Origin: Deltaproteobacteria bacterium
GTDB lineage: Bacteria; Myxococcota; Kuafuiibacteriia; Kuafuiibacteriales; Kuafuiibacteriaceae
NCBI GenBank assembly: GCA_011526105.1
Contig: WYAZ01000066.1
Location: 1-64,000 of the forward strand
Direction of reading: 5' to 3'
Length of the DNA stretch: 64,000 nucleotides
Made by a program: the position numbers and the translations under genes
Notes under the pieces: generated by a model
Told to the model about the DNA's origin: nothing
Databases searched by the model: none
The model's input: the letters and a program-made list of their open reading frames with translations, nothing else
Part shown: piece after piece, positions 37,280 to 45,807 of the stretch
Position numbering within the stretch: the stretch's first letter is position 1
Layout of the letters: each line of letters opens with the position of its first letter

Positions 37280-38466
37280 CCAGCTACGACCAAGACTACG
37301 GTCAGCCGGCGATACGGGAGCTCGGCCGCCGGGCGCTCTCGGATGCGGCGCGGACCCCACCACGATTGCCGCTGGTCGGGCCCCACCTCGAGTCGCTCAA
37401 GGCCTATCCACCCGGTCGCCCCTGGCGGGAACTCGCGTCCGAGCTCGGTATTGCCCCCGAAGACATGCTGCTCCTCGCCGCCAACGAGAACGTGCTCGGC
37501 CCTTCGAAGAAAGCGATCGAGGCCGCAGGGAGCGCGCTCCTCGAGGCGCAGCTCTACCCGGACGGCGGCGGCACACTCCTCAAGCGTGCGCTCTCCGAGA
37601 GGCTCTCCGTCCCCACCTCGCACCTGGTGCTCGGCAACGGCAGCAACGAGATCATCGAGCTTTTGGTGCGGAGTTTCGTCGGGCCGGAGGAGACCGTCGT
37701 CACCGGCTGGCCTTCCTTCGTCGTGTATCGGCTCGCGACTCAGGCGCAGGGGCGGCAAGCGGTCGTGGATCCTCTGCGCGAGCACCGCTACGATCTCCGG
37801 CAGCTGGCAGGCCTCGTCGACCATCGCACCAAACTGGTCTTCATCGCGAATCCCAACAACCCCACCGGCACCCACGTTGGGCACCTCGAGGTCGAGCGTT
37901 TCCTGCAGGAGATCTCGGACTCCGCCATCGTGGTCTTGGACGAGGCCTACTACGAGTACGTCACGGCGGAAGACTTCCCGCGAAGCCTCGAGCTTCTGTC
38001 GCGCTTTCCCCGCCTCGTGGTGCTTCGGACCTTCTCGAAGGCTTACGGTCTCGCGGGTCTGCGCATCGGCTACGGGATCATGTCGCCCGAGCTCGTCTCG
38101 TACATCGATCGGGTGCGGCAGCCCTACAACGTCAGCTCCGTCGCCCAGGCGGCCGCGCTCGCCGCGCTCTCGGACGATGCGCACATCGAACGCTCCCGTG
38201 TACTGGCGCAGCAGGGGCTGCTCGAACTCGCCGAAGGGGCAAAGAAGCTCGGCCTCGAGTTTATCCCCAGCCAGGCGAACTTCATCGTCTTGAAGGTCCC
38301 CGGCGATGCCGACGCGCTGCAGGACCAGCTCAAAGAGCGGGGGTTGCTCGTTCGTTCCATGCGCGGCTACGGCATGCCCGAGCACATCCGGGTGACGGTC
38401 GGCACCAGCGCGATGAATCAGAAGGTGCTCGCTGCCCTCGCCGAGCAGCCAAGAGGACGTCCATGA
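37276..38466 (+). CDS. hisC: Histidinol-phosphate / aromatic aminotransferase
   Basis: A protein of 396 residues, PLP-dependent aminotransferase class I/II of the HisC type. Motifs: LAANENVLGPS, YPDGGG, GNGSNEIIELL, NPNNPTGT, DEAYYEY and the PLP lysine Lys255 in TFSKAYGLAGLRIGYG. A start within accA (ATGA overlap) and an ATGA overlap at its end couple it to neighbours. Because aroA lies two genes downstream and no other his gene is present, it may serve phenylalanine/tyrosine synthesis rather than, or in addition to, histidine. Sequence alone does not settle the substrate. Confidence 0.9.
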   Translation: MTSYDQDYGQPAIRELGRRALSDAARTPPRLPLVGPHLESLKAYPPGRPWRELASELGIAPEDMLLLAANENVLGPSKKAIEAAGSALLEAQLYPDGGGTLLKRALSERLSVPTSHLVLGNGSNEIIELLVRSFVGPEETVVTGWPSFVVYRLATQAQGRQAVVDPLREHRYDLRQLAGLVDHRTKLVFIANPNNPTGTHVGHLEVERFLQEISDSAIVVLDEAYYEYVTAEDFPRSLELLSRFPRLVVLRTFSKAYGLAGLRIGYGIMSPELVSYIDRVRQPYNVSSVAQAAALAALSDDAHIERSRVLAQQGLLELAEGAKKLGLEFIPSQANFIVLKVPGDADALQDQLKERGLLVRSMRGYGMPEHIRVTVGTSAMNQKVLAALAEQPRGRP

Positions 38467-38966
38467 GCGAAGCCAAGAAGCCGAATAACGCCCCGCTCTT
38501 CATCGGGCTCGGCGCCATCGTGGCCATCGCGCTCGCGGTCGTGCTCGCCCAACGGCTCATGGCGCCGGATCGAAGTCAGGCAGCCTCGGCGCCCGTCGCC
38601 GCCAAACCCGCGCCCAACGGACCAGCTCTGGTCACGGATGCGGAGCGCGCGGCCTACATCCAGAGTCACGTCCGCGTGGAGCCATTGCTCGTAGACCCCG
38701 ACACTCAGATCGGACCCGAGGGCACCACGGTGACGATCGCGGGCCTGCTCAAAGTGCATGGCACGGTGAAGAACGGGGGAGACAAGGCGATCGACAAGCT
38801 GATCCTGATCTTGAACCCCGTGGGCTCGGATGGTGCGGTGGTGGGCTCGTATCGCGAGGACGTCAGCCTGAATCGGCGCCTCGGTCCGAACGAAGAGCGC
38901 GCGTTCGAGTTTAGGATCCCGGACAAGAAGGAGTTCTCCGGGGAGTACCAACATCGGGTGGAATGA
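38463..38966 (+). CDS. Membrane-anchored small protein between hisC and aroA
   Basis: A protein of 167 residues, start ATG overlapping the hisC stop and stop overlapping the aroA start (ATGA at both ends). A short charged N-terminus precedes one hydrophobic segment (about 11-29, PLFIGLGAIVAIALAVVLA), then an Ala/Pro-rich linker and a beta-rich domain of about 100 residues (AGLLKVHGTVKNGGDKAIDKL, NRRLGPNEERAFEF). That domain resembles small Ig-like domains that carry a statement on transported or modified residues in unnamed families; I cannot assign it. Probably an inner-membrane protein with an external domain. Confidence 0.78.
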   Translation: MSEAKKPNNAPLFIGLGAIVAIALAVVLAQRLMAPDRSQAASAPVAAKPAPNGPALVTDAERAAYIQSHVRVEPLLVDPDTQIGPEGTTVTIAGLLKVHGTVKNGGDKAIDKLILILNPVGSDGAVVGSYREDVSLNRRLGPNEERAFEFRIPDKKEFSGEYQHRVE

Positions 38967-40309
38967 GCACGCTGCAGATTGAGGGCGGGCCGCTCCTTGT
39001 GGGCAAGGTCTGTGTGCCGCCCGACAAGTCTGTCTTTCACCGCGCGGTCTTTCTGAGCTCCATCTCAAATGGGCAGTCCGTCATCGCGCCTCTCTCTTTT
39101 GGCGCCGACAATCTCTCCACCTTGCAGGTCATGCAGACCTTGGGGGTCGAGGTCGAGGTGGACGAGGCAAAGAACGAGGCGAGGCTCCTCGGCTGCGGGC
39201 ATCCGCGAGGTTTTCGGCCGGGGCCGCTGTCGCTCGACTGCGGTAACAGCGGCACCACGATGCGGCTCCTGACGGGACTTCTGGCCGCCTCTCGCTCCAC
39301 GTATCAACTCACCGGCGACGAGTCTCTCACCGGGCGCCCCATGTCTCGACTGCGGCCGCTCGAGCGCATGGGGGCACAGATCCGCGGACGAAGCGTCGCG
39401 GGCCGCATCTATCCTCCGCTGGAGGTTGAAGGGGCGGCGCTTCGGGGCGGCGACTTCGAGCTCGAGGTCGCGAGCGCACAGGTCAAGACCGCGCTGCTCT
39501 TGGCCGGTCTGTTTGCCGAGGGACCGACGCGCATTCGCGAGCCCGGGCGCTCTCGCGATCATACCGAGCGGATGCTCAGGGCGCTCTCGGTGCGTTTGGA
39601 CGAGGCGCCGGATGGCTGCCTCACGCTTTTGCCGCGGGCCGCGCCCTTCGAAAACCCGCGCTTCTTGGTGCCGCCGGACTTCTCGAGCGCGGCGTTCATG
39701 CTCGCGGCGGCGCTGCTGACCGGCGGCGCCGGCGTGGAGGTCAGGACCGGCGTCAACCCGACTCGGACCGGCTTCCTCGACATCGTTCGCGCCTTTGGGG
39801 CCGAGGTCGATGAGCGGGAGGCTCTGATGCTGAGCGAAGAACCGGTGGCCACTCTGTCCGTCTCTGGTGGCGGGCGCCTCCGGGGGGCCGAGATCGGAGG
39901 GTCGCTGACCCTGCGCGCCCTGGACGAGATTCCGCTCGTGGCCGCTCTGGCCGCCTTCGCCGAGGGTACCACCCGCATTCGGGATGCGGGCGAGCTTCGG
40001 GTCAAGGAGAGCGATCGTCTCGCCGCCACCGCCGTGCTCCTCCGGGCTTTTGGGGCGCGGGTCACCGAACACCCCGATGGGCTCGAGATCGAGGGTGGCC
40101 GGGACCGGCTTCATGCGGCGAGCGTCACGCCTGCCCTCGACCATCGCCTGGTGATGACGGCGGCGGTCGTCGGATTGGCGCTTCAGGGGGTGACGACGGT
40201 CCACGGAGCGGACATCATCGGCGTATCCTATCCGGGCTTCGCGGCCGACCTTCGTCGGCTCGGAGCCCAAGTGGAGCAAGTTGAGCCAGTTTCCGTCCCA
40301 GTTCGGTGA
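38963..40309 (+). CDS. aroA: 3-phosphoshikimate 1-carboxyvinyltransferase (EPSP synthase)
   Basis: A protein of 448 residues catalysing the sixth step of the shikimate pathway. Motifs: PPDKSVFHRA (phosphate/PEP site), CGNSGTTMRLLTGLLA, TGDESLTGRPMSRL and the C-terminal KESDRLAA and DHRLVMTAA. Length is normal. Its last 29 bases overlap the downstream kinase start (another frame). Together with hisC it suggests an aromatic amino acid function for this section. Confidence 0.96.
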   Translation: MSTLQIEGGPLLVGKVCVPPDKSVFHRAVFLSSISNGQSVIAPLSFGADNLSTLQVMQTLGVEVEVDEAKNEARLLGCGHPRGFRPGPLSLDCGNSGTTMRLLTGLLAASRSTYQLTGDESLTGRPMSRLRPLERMGAQIRGRSVAGRIYPPLEVEGAALRGGDFELEVASAQVKTALLLAGLFAEGPTRIREPGRSRDHTERMLRALSVRLDEAPDGCLTLLPRAAPFENPRFLVPPDFSSAAFMLAAALLTGGAGVEVRTGVNPTRTGFLDIVRAFGAEVDEREALMLSEEPVATLSVSGGGRLRGAEIGGSLTLRALDEIPLVAALAAFAEGTTRIRDAGELRVKESDRLAATAVLLRAFGARVTEHPDGLEIEGGRDRLHAASVTPALDHRLVMTAAVVGLALQGVTTVHGADIIGVSYPGFAADLRRLGAQVEQVEPVSVPVR

Positions 40310-42641
40310 CTACCGACTCCTTCGCAAGCTCGCTCAAGGCGGCATGGCGGAGCTCTTCTTGGCTCAAGGGCCGGACGGACGCGTCTGCGCGGTCAAGCGG
40401 ATCCTCCCGCACCTCGCCCACGAAGAAGGCTTCATACGAATGTTCATCGACGAGGCGCGCATCGTGCAGCACCTCGACCACCCGAACATCGCGGGGGTGA
40501 TGGACCAAGGCAAGGTCGACGGCTACTACTTCATCGCGCTCGAGTACGTGGAGGGGCACAGTCTTCTGGCGCTCAATGATCGAGCACGCCAACAGAAGAT
40601 CCCGCTGCCTTACGGACTGCTCGCGCATGTCATTGGCGAATTGCTCGGGGGCCTTGGTGCGGCGCACTCGGCCCGCGATCACAAGGGCCGCCACCTCGGC
40701 GTAGTGCATCGCGACGTCACGCCGCAGAACGTGATGATCAGCTACAGCGGAGACGTGAAGCTCATCGACTTCGGCGTGGCGAAGGCGAGAGCGCGTCTCA
40801 CGAAGACCGAGGCCGGCTTCACCAAAGGCAAGCTGGCGTACATGTCTCCCGAGCAGGCGCGCGGGGAAGAGCTGGACGGCCGCAGCGACCTCTTCTCCGT
40901 GGGCATCGTGCTCTGGGAGATCACGACCGGGCATCGCCTCTTCAACAAGGAAGGGCCCGGCGGCATCCTCGGCGCGATCGTCAACGACCCCATCCCTCCG
41001 CCTTCGCAGAAGAAGCGGAAGTATCCTCGTGACCTCGAAAACATCGTGATGCGGGCGCTCGCGAAGGATGTGAAGCAGCGCTGGCAGTCGGCCGAGGAGA
41101 TGGCGGTGGCTCTGATGCGCTTCGCGGCCTCTGAGCGCCCCCGCCCGGGCAAGGCGCGGCTGGCGGATCTGGTGCAGGACCTCTTCGGCCAGCCCGAGCA
41201 CCGCGATGTGATCGACGAGGTCCAAGCGGTGAGTGAGCCGACTCCGGCGGGCGAGGTCGAAGCCCAGATCGTGCGCGGCGCTTCGCTTCGGGTGGGCAAG
41301 ACCAAGATCCCGAACATCGTCACCGACCTCGACGATAGCGACTTCGCCCGGCGCCCGGACGAGACCCGGATGATGGATGTCGGCTCGGCGCAGGCCTCCG
41401 CGATCAGCCGCGCCAAGATCGAGGTCACCGGTGATGAGGTCCCGGTGTTGCCGCCGCTCGATCATGCCGCGGAGCTGCACGACCCCGAGGAGATCCCGGT
41501 CCCCGAACCACGGGTCCCTTTTCGCGTGCGACTGGCGCGCCGGCTGGCGGCGTTCGCGGACGAGCTCGCGCTCGGTTTCCGGACACATCGACGCCGATAC
41601 CTGCTCTCGATCCTCGCGATGAGCTCGCTCGTCGCCGGCATCGTGCTCGTAGGGAGCGGTGGCGCGGCGAGGTTCTTCGGGTTGGTCGAAGACGCGGCCG
41701 ACCGAGCCCGGGAGATCAAACGTTCGGCCGGCATGCTCTCCACGGGGACGGACGCTCAGGTGATGATCACACGTCTCAGCGTCATGTCCGAACCACCCGG
41801 CGCGCTCGTGGAGATCGACGGTCTTGGTGCCGGTTGCGTCACACCCTGCCTGCTCGATGAGGCGCCGGTGGGGCGACGCTTCGAGCTCGGGCTTCGGCTC
41901 GGAGGTTATCGACCGTACGCCGAGGACGTCCTGCTTCGGCGGGGTGATGGTGACCGACAGATCGAAGTTCGCCTGCGCCGGCAGATCGGTGCGCTGCAGG
42001 TGACCTCGGATCCGCCGGGCGCCACCGTCTCCAAGGACGGCAAGAAGCTCTCCGGCACCACACCGCTGACGGTCGATGGTGTGCGCGCGGATCGTCCGGT
42101 GGAGCTGCTCGTTCAGAAGTCGGGCTACATCCCCAAACGCAAGGTGGTGCTCCTCCGGGACGAGGAGTCGCTGACGGAGCACTTCGAGCTCGAGATCGAT
42201 CCGAGCTCCATTCCCCCCGGTCGGCTCGACGTCAGTTCATCCCCCGCCGGGTGTCCGGTGGAGATCGACGGCCGCGCGGTAGGCCTCACGCCGCTGCAGG
42301 GCATGGCGCTGAAGGCCGGCACATACAGCGTCACAGTGCGCTGCGAGTATCATCGCGCCGAGACCCGAGCCGCCCTGATCGAAGCGGGCGCCACCCGGCG
42401 AATCGAGGTGCAGGCCGAGCCGGCCGTCTTCGGCTACCTCTCGCTCCAGATCACGCCGGACAAGGGCACGAAGGTGCGGATCAACGGTCGCGCGATCCCT
42501 CTGCCCATTCAATTTCTCAAGGTCGTCCCCGGGCGGCACCAAGTGCAGATCGAGAACAAGGGGCTCGCCCGCGAGAAGAACTTCAATGTCGAGGTCGGAC
42601 CGGAACAGCGGGTGTCGCGAGAAATCGCGCTCGATCGCTGA
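40281..42641 (+). CDS. Transmembrane Ser/Thr protein kinase with PEGA domains
   Basis: A protein of 786 residues, kinase of the bacterial Hanks type. I use TTG at 40281; no better start precedes the glycine loop. Kinase domain about 10-285: glycine loop LAQGGMAE, Lys39, catalytic HRDVTPQN (Asp145) with the Thr typical of myxobacterial kinases, and DFGVAK (Asp163). A Pro/acidic linker follows (about 300-430), then a transmembrane helix (about 440-462) and four PEGA-like beta domains (about 495-786, with SDPPGATV and SSPAGCPVEIDG motifs). It should sense an envelope signal and phosphorylate cytosolic targets. It overlaps aroA by 29 bases. Confidence 0.93.
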   Translation: MSQFPSQFGDYRLLRKLAQGGMAELFLAQGPDGRVCAVKRILPHLAHEEGFIRMFIDEARIVQHLDHPNIAGVMDQGKVDGYYFIALEYVEGHSLLALNDRARQQKIPLPYGLLAHVIGELLGGLGAAHSARDHKGRHLGVVHRDVTPQNVMISYSGDVKLIDFGVAKARARLTKTEAGFTKGKLAYMSPEQARGEELDGRSDLFSVGIVLWEITTGHRLFNKEGPGGILGAIVNDPIPPPSQKKRKYPRDLENIVMRALAKDVKQRWQSAEEMAVALMRFAASERPRPGKARLADLVQDLFGQPEHRDVIDEVQAVSEPTPAGEVEAQIVRGASLRVGKTKIPNIVTDLDDSDFARRPDETRMMDVGSAQASAISRAKIEVTGDEVPVLPPLDHAAELHDPEEIPVPEPRVPFRVRLARRLAAFADELALGFRTHRRRYLLSILAMSSLVAGIVLVGSGGAARFFGLVEDAADRAREIKRSAGMLSTGTDAQVMITRLSVMSEPPGALVEIDGLGAGCVTPCLLDEAPVGRRFELGLRLGGYRPYAEDVLLRRGDGDRQIEVRLRRQIGALQVTSDPPGATVSKDGKKLSGTTPLTVDGVRADRPVELLVQKSGYIPKRKVVLLRDEESLTEHFELEIDPSSIPPGRLDVSSSPAGCPVEIDGRAVGLTPLQGMALKAGTYSVTVRCEYHRAETRAALIEAGATRRIEVQAEPAVFGYLSLQITPDKGTKVRINGRAIPLPIQFLKVVPGRHQVQIENKGLAREKNFNVEVGPEQRVSREIALDR

Positions 42642-42722
42642 GGCCCGAGAGAACCGGCCCGCCGTCGTGCCGCTCGACGCGGCGCGTAAACTGAGCCATA
42701 ACGGGGAGGGGTGGGTGATCTC

Positions 42723-43148
42723 ATGCGCATCGCGGTGGCCCCTTGGGTCTTCGCCTCCGTCATGGCCTGTGGGGCCGACGATCCCGCGGACTGGCCGGAG
42801 GGCCGTCCTCGCATCGACGACCTGCAGTTCGTGCGGCAAGGCCCAGAGAACCCCCGTGCGCTCGAGTTCAGCCTCGAGTTCTTCGACTCCGACGGGGACA
42901 GTGGTCGTGGACGGCTCTTCCTCTACCTCGACGGCGAGGAGACCGCAGAGCGCCCCATGACCGACATCTTCTCCGCCTCGAAACCCCCGCTGCCGATCGA
43001 CGCCAGCAGCGGGCGATTCAACGTCACCATCGAGCTCGCCGGCACGGTCGAAGTCGGCCAGAAGGTCGAGCTCACCTTCCTCCTCGAAGACGAAAAGCGG
43101 CGGCGCTCCAATGAGCCGAGCATCGTCCTCGAGGCGCTTCCGGAGTGA
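42723..43148 (+). CDS. Small lipoprotein, unknown
   Basis: A protein of 141 residues from ATG 42723 (GGGGAGGGG about 12 bases upstream; a GTG at 42711 sits too close to that site). The N-terminus is a lipoprotein signal ending VMAC. The rest is a beta-rich domain (DSDGDSGRGRLFLYLDGEE, GTVEVGQKVELTFLLED) without a family I recognise. It starts about 80 bases after the kinase stop. Confidence 0.7.
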   Translation: MRIAVAPWVFASVMACGADDPADWPEGRPRIDDLQFVRQGPENPRALEFSLEFFDSDGDSGRGRLFLYLDGEETAERPMTDIFSASKPPLPIDASSGRFNVTIELAGTVEVGQKVELTFLLEDEKRRRSNEPSIVLEALPE

Positions 43149-43151
43149 GCC

Positions 43152-43694
43152 ATGAGCCAGCGACCCAGTGGACCACCGGACCCAAACGAGCCGTTCTATT
43201 CGGACGAAGATCTCGAGCGCGAGGAGTTATGGGCGCGCGAACGCGCGGACCGCAGCCGGCTCGGCGTCTCCGACTTCGTGCGGCGTGCGATCGAGAACAC
43301 CGTGGGGTCGGTCCAGACCACCGGGAGTGTCTCCAAAGAAGCCCTGCAATACCTCTTGCAGCAGGGCGACAAAGGACGCCGCGAGGTGCTGCGCATCTTC
43401 GCCGCCGAGGTGGGCCAGTTCTTGCGAGACACCGATCTGTCCACCGAGCTCATCAAGGTGCTCACCGGCGTTCAAGTCGAGCTCTCCGCGAACATCAAGT
43501 TCAAGCCGGCCGAGGGCTCCCCCGACAAGCTCGACCCCAAGGCCGAGGTGAACTTCAACGTGACGCCCGCGCGACGCTCCGAGGGCCCCGCCGCCGCACC
43601 CGAGGCGCCCGAAGAATCCGCGCCGGAGCCCGCGCCCGCAGAGCCGAAAAACCCGCGCGCATCCTGGCTCCCGGGCGACCCAAATCGCGAGTGA
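43152..43694 (+). CDS. Acidic/Pro-rich conserved-looking protein, unknown
   Basis: A protein of 180 residues, starting three bases after the lipoprotein stop, with no signal peptide or membrane helix. Residues about 35-110 form helical, coiled segments (SDFVRRAIENTVGSVQTTG, KEALQYLLQQGDKGRREVLR, AAEVGQFLRDTDLSTELIK) followed by a short beta segment (VELSANIKFKP) and an Ala/Pro/Glu-rich tail. I do not recognise it. The preceding helices and the following thiolase genes might suggest a granule- or enzyme-associated protein, but this is only a guess. Confidence 0.65.
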   Translation: MSQRPSGPPDPNEPFYSDEDLEREELWARERADRSRLGVSDFVRRAIENTVGSVQTTGSVSKEALQYLLQQGDKGRREVLRIFAAEVGQFLRDTDLSTELIKVLTGVQVELSANIKFKPAEGSPDKLDPKAEVNFNVTPARRSEGPAAAPEAPEESAPEPAPAEPKNPRASWLPGDPNRE

Positions 43695-43704
43695 TCATAG
43701 GGTC

Positions 43705-43733
43705 TTGAAAAGCCCCTGGGGCGTGGCTAGATG
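43705..43733 (+). promoter_or_regulatory. Possible sigma-70-like promoter for the thiolase operon
   Basis: TTGAAA (43705-43710) and TAGATG (43728-43733) are separated by 17 bases and lie about 40 bases before the thiolase ATG at 43772. The -35 matches five of six consensus positions and the -10 three of six. The spacer includes the small palindrome CCCCTGGGG, which could be part of an operator. Weak prediction. Confidence 0.4.
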
Positions 43734-43771
43734 CGTTGACATCGCCAGATGGTCGCCGCATGGTCCGGCGC

Positions 43772-44950
43772 ATGAACGACGTCGTCATCCTCTCCGCTGC
43801 CCGGACCCCCATCGGCTCTTTTCTCGGAGCACTCGCGAGTGTTCCCGCCCCCAAGCTGGGGTCGGTCGCGGCCAAGGCCGCCCTCGAGCGCGCCGGGCTC
43901 TCGCCGCAAGACATCCAAGAGGTCTTCGTGGGTTCGGTGCTGCCCGCCAACGTGGGTCAGGCCCCTGCTCGTCAGGTGGCCCTGTTCGCCGGGCTCCCCA
44001 ACACCGTGCCTTGCACGACCGTCAACAAGGTCTGCGGTTCGGGTCTGAAGACCGTCATGCTCGCGGCGTCCGCCATCCGGGCCGGCGACATCGAGGTCGC
44101 GCTCGCGGGAGGCATGGAGTCGATGTCGAACGTCCCGTTCTACGTAGACGGCGCGCGCACCGGTCTCCGCTTCGGTGACCAGAAGCTCACCGATGGCATG
44201 ATCAAGGACGGCCTGTGGGATGTCTACAACGACTACCACATGGGCAACGCGGCCGAGCTTTGCGCCAAGGAGTGCGACGTTCCCCGGGAGGCCCAGGACG
44301 AGTTCGCCAAGGAGAGCTACCGCAGGGCCCTCGAGGCGCAGGCCAAGGGCTGGTTCAAGGATGAGATCGTCCCCGTTCCGGTGCCGCAGCGAAAAGGCGA
44401 TCCCATCATGGTGGCCGAGGACGAGGAGCCCGGTCGCGGCGACCCGAACAAGTTCGCCAGTCTGCGTCCCTCCTTCGACAAGAACGGCACGGTCACCGCC
44501 GCCAACGCCTCGTCCCTGAACGACGGGGCCTCGATGCTCGTGGTGGCGTCGAAGGCTTGGGCCGACAAGCGGGGTCTAAAGCCCCTCGCGCGCATCGTAG
44601 GCCACGGCCAGGCCGCGCAGGCGCCCGAGTGGTTCACGACCGCGCCGGCCAAGGCCATCGAACAGACGCTCGCTCGTCTCTCCATGAAGGTCTCGGACAT
44701 CGACCTCTTCGAGATCAACGAGGCCTTCAGCGTGGTGTCGATCGCCAATGAGCGAAAGCTCGGACTCGATCGCAGCAAGGTCAACGTGCACGGCGGGGCG
44801 GTCGCCCTCGGTCACCCCATCGGTGCATCGGGCGCGCGCATCCTGACCACGCTGCTCTACGCGCTCGAGCGCCACGGCAAGAAGCGAGGCCTCGCCTCGC
44901 TCTGCATCGGCGGCGGCGAAGCGGTGGCCCTCGTGGTGGAGCGCATCTGA
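43772..44950 (+). CDS. Acetyl-CoA acetyltransferase (thiolase)
   Basis: A protein of 392 residues. The start at 43772 gives the usual N-terminus (MNDVVILSAARTPIGSF); in-frame starts exist upstream at 43736 and 43760. Catalytic residues are Cys88 in NKVCGSGLK, the GHPIGASG histidine and the CIGGGEA cysteine. It should interconvert acetyl-CoA and acetoacetyl-CoA (or longer 3-ketoacyl-CoAs). It is coupled to the 3-hydroxyacyl-CoA dehydrogenase by a one-base overlap, making a two-step C4 module. Confidence 0.95.
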   Translation: MNDVVILSAARTPIGSFLGALASVPAPKLGSVAAKAALERAGLSPQDIQEVFVGSVLPANVGQAPARQVALFAGLPNTVPCTTVNKVCGSGLKTVMLAASAIRAGDIEVALAGGMESMSNVPFYVDGARTGLRFGDQKLTDGMIKDGLWDVYNDYHMGNAAELCAKECDVPREAQDEFAKESYRRALEAQAKGWFKDEIVPVPVPQRKGDPIMVAEDEEPGRGDPNKFASLRPSFDKNGTVTAANASSLNDGASMLVVASKAWADKRGLKPLARIVGHGQAAQAPEWFTTAPAKAIEQTLARLSMKVSDIDLFEINEAFSVVSIANERKLGLDRSKVNVHGGAVALGHPIGASGARILTTLLYALERHGKKRGLASLCIGGGEAVALVVERI

Positions 44951-45807
44951 TGTCGGAACCGAAGTCGATCGCCGTCGTAGGCGCCGGTCAAATGGGAAGC
45001 GGCATCGCCTCTGTCGCGGCGGGGGCGGGATTCTCGGTCCTCTTGCGAGACGTCTCTCCCGAACTCGTCGAGAAGGCCATCCAGAAGATCGGCCAAGGAC
45101 TTTCGAAGCTCGTCGACAAAGGCAAGCTCTCCTCGGACGAGCGCGCGGCCAGCCTGTCGCGAATCAAGGGCTCCACCGAGCTGGCGGATGTCGGCGCCGT
45201 CGACTTCGTCATCGAGGCGGTGACCGAGAACGAGGAGCTCAAGAAGAAGATCCTGCGCGAGCTCGACGGCGCGATGGCAGAGACCGCAGTGCTCGCGAGC
45301 AACACCTCCTCCATCTCCATCACCCGGCTTGCGGCGGGCACGCGCAAGCCCGAGCGTTTTATCGGGATGCACTTCATGAACCCGGTGCCGGTCATGCAGC
45401 TCGTCGAGATCATCGCCGGCCTTCAGACCAGCGAGCACACCCTGCAGGCTACGCGCTCCCTCGCGGAGCGCATGGGCAAGATCACGGTGCGTTCGGACGA
45501 CCAGCCCGGCTTCATCGTGAATCGCATCCTCGTGCCGATGATCAATGAGGCGGTGTTCGCGCTCGGGGAGGGTCTCGGCAGTCCAGAGGACATCGACAAG
45601 GCGATGAAGCTCGGCACGAACCAGCCCATGGGCCCGCTGGCGCTGGCAGACTTCATCGGCCTCGATACATGTCTTGCGATCATGGGGGTGCTTCACCAGA
45701 ACCTCGGTGATGACAAATACCGGCCGGCCCCGCTCCTTCGTCGCTACGTGGACGCCGGCTGGCTCGGCAAGAAGACCGGCCGCGGCTTCTACACCTACGG
45801 CGCATGA
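44950..45807 (+). CDS. hbd: 3-hydroxybutyryl-CoA dehydrogenase
   Basis: A protein of 285 residues with an NAD-binding motif VVGAGQMGSGIA at about 9-20, the NTSSIS segment, GMHFMNPVPVM (catalytic His) and the C-terminal GPLALADFIGLDT dimer region. The length is typical for monofunctional HBD/PaaH proteins. It should reduce acetoacetyl-CoA or oxidise 3-hydroxybutyryl-CoA. It overlaps the thiolase upstream by one base and the alpha/beta hydrolase downstream by four. Confidence 0.94.
   Translation: MSEPKSIAVVGAGQMGSGIASVAAGAGFSVLLRDVSPELVEKAIQKIGQGLSKLVDKGKLSSDERAASLSRIKGSTELADVGAVDFVIEAVTENEELKKKILRELDGAMAETAVLASNTSSISITRLAAGTRKPERFIGMHFMNPVPVMQLVEIIAGLQTSEHTLQATRSLAERMGKITVRSDDQPGFIVNRILVPMINEAVFALGEGLGSPEDIDKAMKLGTNQPMGPLALADFIGLDTCLAIMGVLHQNLGDDKYRPAPLLRRYVDAGWLGKKTGRGFYTYGA

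Noticed and set aside
37230-38462. An upstream extension of the 167-residue gene to a 578-residue product
   Set aside because: The first part runs out of frame through hisC and reads as Arg-rich sequence; only the part from 38463 has a sensible membrane anchor and domain, with ATGA overlaps at both ends.
40215-42182. A 655-codon open frame on the minus strand
   Set aside because: Antisense to the PEGA kinase, whose catalytic motifs are complete.
43736-43771. Earlier in-frame starts for the thiolase
   Set aside because: The extra residues would precede the conserved N-terminal strand, and they overlap the predicted promoter; the ATG at 43772 gives the family's normal N-terminus.
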